Shown: piece by piece, positions 57,285 to 64,000 of the stretch
Position numbering within the stretch: the stretch's first letter is position 1
Layout: each line of letters starts with the position of its first letter
Source of the DNA: Mytilus californianus
Lineage: Eukaryota > Mollusca > Bivalvia > Mytilida > Mytilidae
Assembly: GCF_021869535.1 (NCBI RefSeq)
Contig: NW_026262690.1
Coordinates: 69,247,995-69,311,994, forward strand
Reading direction: 5' to 3'
DNA length: 64,000 bases
Notes under the pieces: model-generated
What the model was told of the DNA's origin: nothing
The model's input: the letters and a program-made list of their open reading frames with translations, nothing else
Databases searched by the model: none
Program-made: the position numbers and the translations under genes

Positions 57285-58158
57285 ATGTGTCTATGGGCCC
57301 CACAGATGCCCAGCCTGTAAATATGGATGAGTCAACTTTCACATGCAGATGCAGGATTCACTGTTTTGTGGTTATAAGCATTGTGTATAAGTTTCATAAC
57401 ATTTGGTTGAGGCAAACTAAAGTTAGAGAACAGAAACGACAGATTTAGCCATTTTTCCATTTATAAAGGGGTATAACTCAAGAACGGTAAAAGTGACGCC
57501 ACCCAATTTCAAACTTGATCTGTGGTAATAGGCATTGTGTATAAGTTTTATAACATTTTTTTGAGGCAAACTAAAGTAAGAGAACGTAAACGAAAAATTC
57601 AGCAATTTTTATGTTTATAAATGGGAATAACTCATGAACAGTAAAAGTGACGCCACCCAATTTCGAACTTGATCTGTGTTTTATAGTAATAAGCATTGTG
57701 TATAAGTTTTATAACATTTGGTTGAGGCAAATCAAAGTTAGAAAAACAAATGAAAAATTCAGCAATTTTTATGTTTATAAAGGAGCATTTCTCATGAACG
57801 GTATAAGGGACGCCATCCAATTTCGAACTTGATCTGTGTTTTGTGGTAATGAGCATTGTGTATAATTTTTATAACTTTTGGTTGAGGCAAGCTAAAGTTA
57901 CAGAACGGAAACGAAAAATTCAGCAATTTTTATGTTTTTAAAGGGGCATACCTAATGAACGGTAAAAGTGACGCCACCCAAATTTCGAACTTGATCTGTG
58001 TTTTGTGGTAATAAGCATTGTGTATAAGTTTTATAACATTTGGTTGAGGCAAACTAAAAGTTAAGAGAACAGAAATCAATTTTGGGGACGTACGCGACGG
58101 ACTGACTGACAAGGATAACACTTAATGCCCCCCTCAGCTACGGCGGGGGCATAAAAAT
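57285..58158 (+). mobile_element. Pearl-like element, family B copy 4
   Basis: Left end GAGAATGTGTCTATGGGCCC, five ~155-160-bp units, then GGACGTACGCGACGGACTGA and the hairpin TGCCCCCC...GGCGGGGGCA (58125-58152). The most complete family B copy. Confidence 0.75.
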
Positions 58159-58159
58159 T

Positions 58160-58835
58160 GAATCCATAACTATGGTATCTGATAGCCCTGTATATTTTAT
58201 GTTTTAATTTTAAATCAATTTATATTTCAGTAAACAGATGCTCAGGGCAACAGATGTAAAATACAAAATAAATGATATGTATACTTGTAAAGACCTTTTA
58301 CTTTTGTTCATATAAATTTTGTTTCAAAATCCTTTGAACAGCTAACATATAAAAGTAATAAGTGAATACTTGACATAAGATTAACTTTTAAAGGGCCTAA
58401 CATGTGTGCATACTCATGGGCCTTGTCAAGAAAAACTCAGTAAAATATAATCTGAAAAACAAATTCATGTACAACATAAAAGTTAAATTTTCGTGGTTCT
58501 TTCAGACTCAAGGAGCTTCTACAAATCGGATTTTAGCTCAATCAGGCATTTTTTTTCACTTCTACACCAATTTGGACCCTTATATAATCTGGGGAACCAT
58601 ATATGCTGGTCCAACTTTAGACACTTTTTAGATAGGGATATTTAAAAGAAATATGAATAAAAACAATATTGTTATCTGATGTTAAAGAAAATCTGTGCAT
58701 AAAAATAGATAAAACATTCTTATATAAAAATAATGAGATGTGGTATGATTGCCAATGAGACGACTATCCACCAAAGTTCAAATAAAGTGGATGTAAGCAA
58801 TTATAGGCAACTGTACACCCTTCAACAATGAGAAT
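58160..58835. other. Short unique stretch plus family A fragment
   Basis: No exon of UGP2 or other gene recognised; 58725-58830 is a reversed family A end. Confidence 0.5.
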
Positions 58836-58837
58836 AA

Positions 58838-60656
58838 AATGCTTCGTTGAGCACAGCCTGATACGACTGCAGAGGTCGAACCCTGAACAGTTGGGGCAAG
58901 TTTGGACACAAAGTGACAATATTCAAGCTTGATACTGTCTGAATTTGGATTGCGATCAAATTTTTGACATAATATAGATTTCTGTCACAAAATAAATGTG
59001 GTCAAAGATCTTAATAATTTGAAATGGGACATTTAATTTACCTAGTATGGTCTGATATCCAAAATCTAACAACATGGTTAGATTCAGCATATAAAAAAAC
59101 ACCAAAAATTTAATTTTAGTTGAAATCAAACAAAGTTTAATTTTGGACTCTTCAAATCTTAATATGGATTAATTTGAAAACAGGGTCCAAAATAAAAAAT
59201 CTAAATGCACAATAAGATTCAGCATATCATAGAGCCGCAATAATTCAGTTTTTGATGAAATCAAACATAGTTTAATTTTAGACCCTTTTGACCTCAGAGT
59301 AGACCAATTTAAAATGGGACCCAATATCCAAAAAAGTAATACAAGGTTAGAACCCCTAAAAATGAAAGACTTTAAATTAATCCCCATTGAAATTTGTTAA
59401 AAAATTTGTATTTATTTTCAATTGAAGGTTTCTTGCTATTGTGCAATACTGTGCTATTACGCAATACTGTGCAATTGAAGATTTCTTGTTATTGCGCAAT
59501 ACTGTGCAATTGAAGATTTCTTGCTATTGCGCAGTACTGTGCTATTGTGCAATACTGTGCAATTGAAGATTTCTTGCTATTCTGCAATACTGTGCAATTG
59601 GAGATTTCTTGCTATTGCGCAATACTGTGCAATTGAAGATTTCTTGCTATTGCGCAATACTGTGCTATTGCTAAATACTGTGCTATTGTGCAATATTGCG
59701 CTATTGTGCAATTGAAGATTTCTTACTATTGCGAATTACTGTGCTAATGCGCAATACTGTGCAATTGAAGATTTCTTGCTATTGACCAATACAGTGCAAT
59801 TGAAGATTTCTTGCTATTGCGCAATACTTTGCTATTGCGCATTACTGTGCAATTGAAGATTTCTTACTATTGTGCAATACTGTGCAATTGAAGATTACTT
59901 GCTATTGCACAATACTGTGCAATTGATGATTTCTTGCTATTGCGCAATACTGTGCAATTGAAGATTTCTTGCTATTGCCCAATACTGTGCTATTGCGCAA
60001 TACTGTGCAATTGGGCAATACTGTGCAATTGAAAATTTCTTGCTATTGCGCAATACTGTGCAATCATTTGAAATTTCAAAAATTTTGAAAAAAAAAAAAT
60101 ATGAACTCACAAAAAAATTGGAAAAAAAAATCCCCCAAACTTTTTGAACCCCCTCCCCCTTGGAGTAATTATCCCTAAATTAATCCCAGCCTTCCCTTTG
60201 TTGTATGGAACCTTGTAGTACAATTTTAGAGAGATCCATACACTTAAACACAAGTTACTATCTGGAAACTAGAAAATACTTGTTTTTGGCCCCTTTTTTG
60301 CCCCTAATTCTTGAACCGTTGGGGCAATTACCCCCAAACTCAATCCCAGCCTTCCCTTTGTGATATGGAACCTTGTGGTAAAATTTCTGAGAGATCTATA
60401 CACTAACACAAAAGATATTGTCCGGAAACAACAAAAATGCTTGTTTTTGGCCCCTAATTCCTGAACTGTTGGTACCATAACCCCCAAAAACAACCCCAAC
60501 CTTCCTTTTGTGGTGTTTAACCTTCTGGTAAAATTTCTTAGAGATCCATTCACTTAAACTAAAGTTATTGTCCGGAAACCAAATGTGTCTTCAGACGACG
60601 TTGACAACGACACCATAGCATTATACATCGCAAACATTTTTTTGCGGTCGTATAAA
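58838..60656 (+). mobile_element. Pearl-like element, family D copy 3, containing a 35-bp minisatellite
   Basis: Left end AAAATGCTTCGTTGAGCACA with box ATACGACTGCA (58861-58871); right end TGCGGTCGTAT (60643-60653). The usual ~160-bp units occupy 60070-60640. Before them the element has expanded a second, 35-bp repeat. Confidence 0.75.
59440..60065 (+). repeat. 35-bp minisatellite (CTGTGCAATTGAAGATTTCT)
   Basis: About 17 irregular units alternating GCAATTGAAGATTTCTTGCT with one or more short GCAATACTGTGCTATTGC modules. Single copies of the same sequence occur in family D copy 2 near 50690 and 51280, so the array grew from element sequence. Confidence 0.93.
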
Positions 60657-61210
60657 AATACTTGTTTTTGGCCCCTTTTTTGCCCCTAATATCTAAATGT
60701 TTGGGGCAATTACCCCCAAACTAAATCCTAGCATTCCCTTCGTGGTAAGGAACCTTGTAGTACAAATTCAGAGATATCCATACACTTAAACACAAGTTAT
60801 TGTCTGGGAACTAGAAAAATGCTTATTTTTGGCCCCTTTTTTGCCCCTAATTCCTGAACATTTTGGGCAATTACCCCCAAACTCAATCCCAGCCTTCCCT
60901 TTGTGATATGGAACCTTGTGGTACAATTTCAGAGAGATTCATACACTTACACACAAGTTATTGTCCGGAAGCTACAAAAATGCTTGTTTTTAGCCACAAG
61001 TTCCTAAACTGTTGGTACCATAACCCCCGAAATCAAATCCCAACCTTCCCTTTGTGGTATTGAACCTTCTGGTAAAATTTCATAGAGATCCATACACTTA
61101 AACTAAAGGCATTGTCTAGAAACCAAATGTGTCTTCCAACACCGATGCTGACAAGGACGAGGACATGATAGCATTATAAAAACACAAATTTTTTGCTGTC
61201 CTATAAAATC
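60657..61210 (+). mobile_element. Pearl-like element, family D partial copy 4
   Basis: Units directly continue after the terminal hairpin of copy 3 and end GATGCTGACAAGGACGAGG...TTTTTTGCTGTCCTATAAAA, a decayed right hairpin. No left end; probably a partial tandem duplication of copy 3. Confidence 0.6.
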
Positions 61211-61304
61211 CATATGGTATAGTCAGCTATAAAAGGCCCCGACATGAAACAATTCAATAGAGAAAAATAATTGCCTAATTCATAACAAAACAATTTACGA
61301 ATAA

Positions 61305-62130
61305 AATGCTCCACTGGGCACAGCTTGATACGACCGCAGAGGTCGAACCCTGAACAGTTGGGGCAAGTATGGACACAACATTCAAGCTTGATACAGCACT
61401 GAATTTGGATTGTGATTAAATATTTGACTCAGCATAGGTTTCTGACACAGAATGAATGTGGTCTAAGAACATAAAAAAATTTAATTTACTTATTCAAACC
61501 ATATCATTATTATTTGCTTTTATATATAAATTTTAAAGAAGAAAAAAAGGGAAAAAAAATCCCCCCCCCTAATTTTTTGAACCCCCTTATGATTCATCAC
61601 CCCCAAACTCAATCCCAGCCTTCCCTTTGTGGTATGGTACCTTGCATTACAATTTCAGAGAGATCCATACACTTGAACACAAGTTATTGTCTGGAAACTA
61701 GAAAAATGCTCGTTTTTTTGCCCCTTTTTGGCCCCAAATTCCTAAACATTTAGGGCAATTACCCCCAAACTCAAACCCAGCTTTCCTTTTGTGACATGGA
61801 ACCTTGTAGTACAATTTCATAAAGATCCATACACTTACACACAAGTTATTGTCCTGAAACTAGAAAAATGCTTGTTATTTGCCCCTTTTTGGCCCCTAAT
61901 TCCTAAAATTTTGAAGCAATTACCCCCAAAATCAATGCTTACTTTTGGCCCCTAATTCCTTAACTGTTGGTACCATAACCCCCAAAATCAATCTGAACCT
62001 TCCTTTTGTGGTATTGAACTTTATAGTAAAATTTCATAGAGATCCATTCACTTAAACTAAAGTTAGAGTGCGAAAACCAATGTGTCTTCGGACGACGACA
62101 ACGTCATACCAATATACGGGTGGTATAAAA
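61305..62130 (+). mobile_element. Pearl-like element, family D copy 5
   Basis: Left end AAAATGCTCCACTGGGCACA with perfect box ATACGACCGCA (61328-61338), about four units, right end CGGACGACGACAACGTCATA then a shortened hairpin (TATACGGGTGGTATAAAA). Confidence 0.7.
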
Positions 62131-62235
62131 ACAAATATGACAGATGAACCAACGACAACCACTGAACTACAGGCTCCTGACTTGGGACAGGCACATAAAG
62201 AATGTGGCAGGATTAAACAAGTTTGTGAGTTATAT
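62130..62235 (-). repeat. Family A fragment
   Basis: Reversed landmark CTTGGGACAGGCACATAAAG followed by AATGTGGCAGGATTAAACA. Confidence 0.6.
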
Positions 62236-62239
62236 GACC

Positions 62240-63605
62240 TTTTCTATAGGAGTATGGAATATTTTGTGTGAAAAATACTTTTTACAAGAGTATAAAATAA
62301 TATTCAATCAATTTTTCTAAATAGTTATACGAGGAAAATTATTTTCTATTCTAAAAAATGCATGGTTACAAAAAAATTAAAGGACATCCTTCATTTATTA
62401 ATTTGGATAATGCCATATAAACAAATTTGTTATGTATAACTCATATTCTCTAATTCTTTGGCAATTTTACCTTTTCTGAACCCATTGTTAAAAAAAAAAA
62501 ATCAATGTGTGGTTGCCTATGATCTCAGTAGATGATTGGGGTTAAGTGAAAACCTTTATCAGCTCTCAGGAGAAAGAGAAATTGACAACTTTTTAAAAAA
62601 TTTTACTACACAGAATTTGTTGCACCTTCAAAAATTGTTGTTCAAGTGGTTTACTAAATATGAATATTTATATTTCATTAAATGCAATGATCTAGATTAA
62701 AAGTGGTCTTTTTTGTCTAAGTGTGAGCTGTGGTTTTCAACCAAAAAATATATATTGAGGTATAAATGATAATGCATGTCGATAAAAAAAAAACCTCCGT
62801 ATAACAAAAAAAAAAACTTAGATAAAATAAAAAAGGGTAACCTTATCGAACGTCTTATTTGAGTTTTACTCTTGTTTTTTTTTTCTGCTTCTAGTGCACA
62901 TCTATAACGCTACTGTAACAGAGAGAAAAAATATTTTCTGTGTATTATTTTTTATCATCGATAATTCCAAATTTATACTTTCTATACTAATGGTAGTTTT
63001 ATTAGAAGAAAAACCCACAGAAAGGGCCTTTTTAAACTTAATTCTCAGAAGAACTATCTGTGAGATTACAATCCAATTTGCATTGGCTGAAAAATTGTAG
63101 ATGTTGGTCTGTTCATACGAAGTACTAATGTCTTTTTCTTGGTTTTTTAGTATTTTTCTAGTATTTTACAAACTCATTGGCTCAAATTGATGAGGTCAAA
63201 TGTCTTAAGTTCAACAGTTATCAGTTAAACTACTGTCAACACTGTACATTGTGTAAAAGTGCAGAAATGTGATCTACATTGTCCAGTTTGAGACATTTTC
63301 TGGGCTAGGCACCATTGACCTCATCACAGTCACATGATTGCCATCTAGTTAAAAATCATTGATTCTCACATGCGTGGGATTCTAAGTCCTAAAAATGCAG
63401 ATTGATAAGGTTTTGACTACCCAAATTACATGAAACATGTTTTAAGACTAATATTTATTGATTTATTTTATTATTCAAAATCATGTCACGTCTCTTTTAA
63501 TGTTTGCCTCCATTTAATCCAGATATGAATACATGAAGTGTTTTTGTATCAATTTCGTAAGCGTATTTCATAGAAATTAGGAATGAAAATCATTAGAGAA
63601 ACAGA
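62240..63605. other. Unassigned stretch that may hold UGP2 5' sequence
   Basis: No confident gene. On the minus strand at 62471-62485 an ATG reads MGSEK and is followed by a GTAAAA donor-like site, a weak candidate for a first coding exon of UGP2. The open frame at 62894-63100 has no recognised domain. Confidence 0.25.
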
Positions 63606-63606
63606 T

Positions 63607-63760
63607 ACTTACATAGTTACTCGTGGATTATCAGATTTATCCAAATTTGACAGTTAAATTATTGAATTTTAAAGTCCTCCTCGAAGCTCAGACTTTTAAA
63701 ATTCGATAATTTAACTGTCTGATTGGATAAATCTGATAATCCACTGATAACAATGTAAGA
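63607..63760. mobile_element. Foldback/MITE element with ~53-bp arms
   Basis: Arm TGGATTATCAGATTTATCCA...TTTTAAAGTC (63624-63676) faces GACTTTTAAA...TGGATAAATCTGATAATCCA (63691-63743) around a 14-bp loop; CTTACAT and ATGTAAG extend the symmetry outside. No coding capacity. Confidence 0.8.
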
Positions 63761-64000
63761 ATCTATATTTATTAAGAAGATGAAACTAAACAAGCAGGAA
63801 AGTTAAATTCAAATTTAATAAGAGTGCACACGCTGAAATGTCTCGCCTTCTTTACTTATCATTGATATTATGTTGATAGTCCTAAATATAAAGCTTTATT
63901 ACAACTGTCACATAAACTTAACATTAACCTAGTTAACTAAACATTGACCAATGAACCATGAAAATGAGGTCAAGGTCAGATGAATAATGCTAGGCAGTCA
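63761..64000. other. Window end, nothing recognised
   Basis: AT-rich; no gene or clear repeat. Confidence 0.5.

Noticed and set aside
58841..58890. tRNA-like look of the family D left end (GGCGCAGCTTGATA and GGTCGAACCC)
   Set aside because: The A-box-like and B-box-like phrases are only about 20 nt apart and do not fold into a cloverleaf; the element ends fit a pearl-like architecture instead.

Overview
This window looks like nuclear DNA of a bivalve mollusc, most probably a marine mussel of the Mytilus type. That is an inference from AT-rich intergenic DNA, short exons with GT-AG introns, an animal-type UDP-glucose pyrophosphorylase gene, and a dense load of bivalve-style repeats: pearl-like elements with ~160-bp tandem cores and ACGG-type runs, tRNA-derived SINEs, and long minisatellites. 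No bacterial, organellar, rRNA, tRNA or CRISPR feature was recognised.

Right half (about 32.1-55.4 kb, minus strand): the one clearly intact gene is UGP2, UTP-glucose-1-phosphate uridylyltransferase. Thirteen exons with matching splice phases give 454 residues ending at the family's usual C terminus; only the first ~40-55 residues (5' exon or exons, beyond 55.36 kb) were not found. Its introns carry a 46-bp minisatellite of ~40 units, a 31-bp array, a SINE with an 11-bp target duplication, pearl-like elements, and a small array in which one 69-nt coding exon, with its splice sites, has been copied in tandem about seven times. Upstream of the first exon seen lie a 36-bp minisatellite with higher-order structure (55.8-57.2 kb), more pearl-like elements, a 35-bp minisatellite and a foldback element.

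Left half (0-31 kb): accessory, duplicated and repeat-rich. Segments near 4.5-7.3 kb and 10.6-14.5 kb are paralogous and each carries a decayed LRAT-domain/multi-membrane-segment gene on the minus strand; in the second a reverse-transcriptase fragment splits the LRAT domain, and the first shows the unsplit arrangement. A plus-strand gene at 17.1-20.8 kb encodes an unrecognised Lys/Glu-rich protein and has one frame break in its second visible exon. At 23.2-25.1 kb a Mutator-like transposon with a 9-bp target duplication and ~150-bp inverted ends holds a nested, internally deleted PIF/Harbinger element. A minus-strand gene may begin near 2.2 kb (first-exon-like module) and run off the left edge.

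The genes do not form a pathway. The main stories are one conserved metabolic gene with unusual intron and exon repeats, a family of decaying LRAT paralogues, and several mobile-element families whose history can be read from paralogous empty sites.
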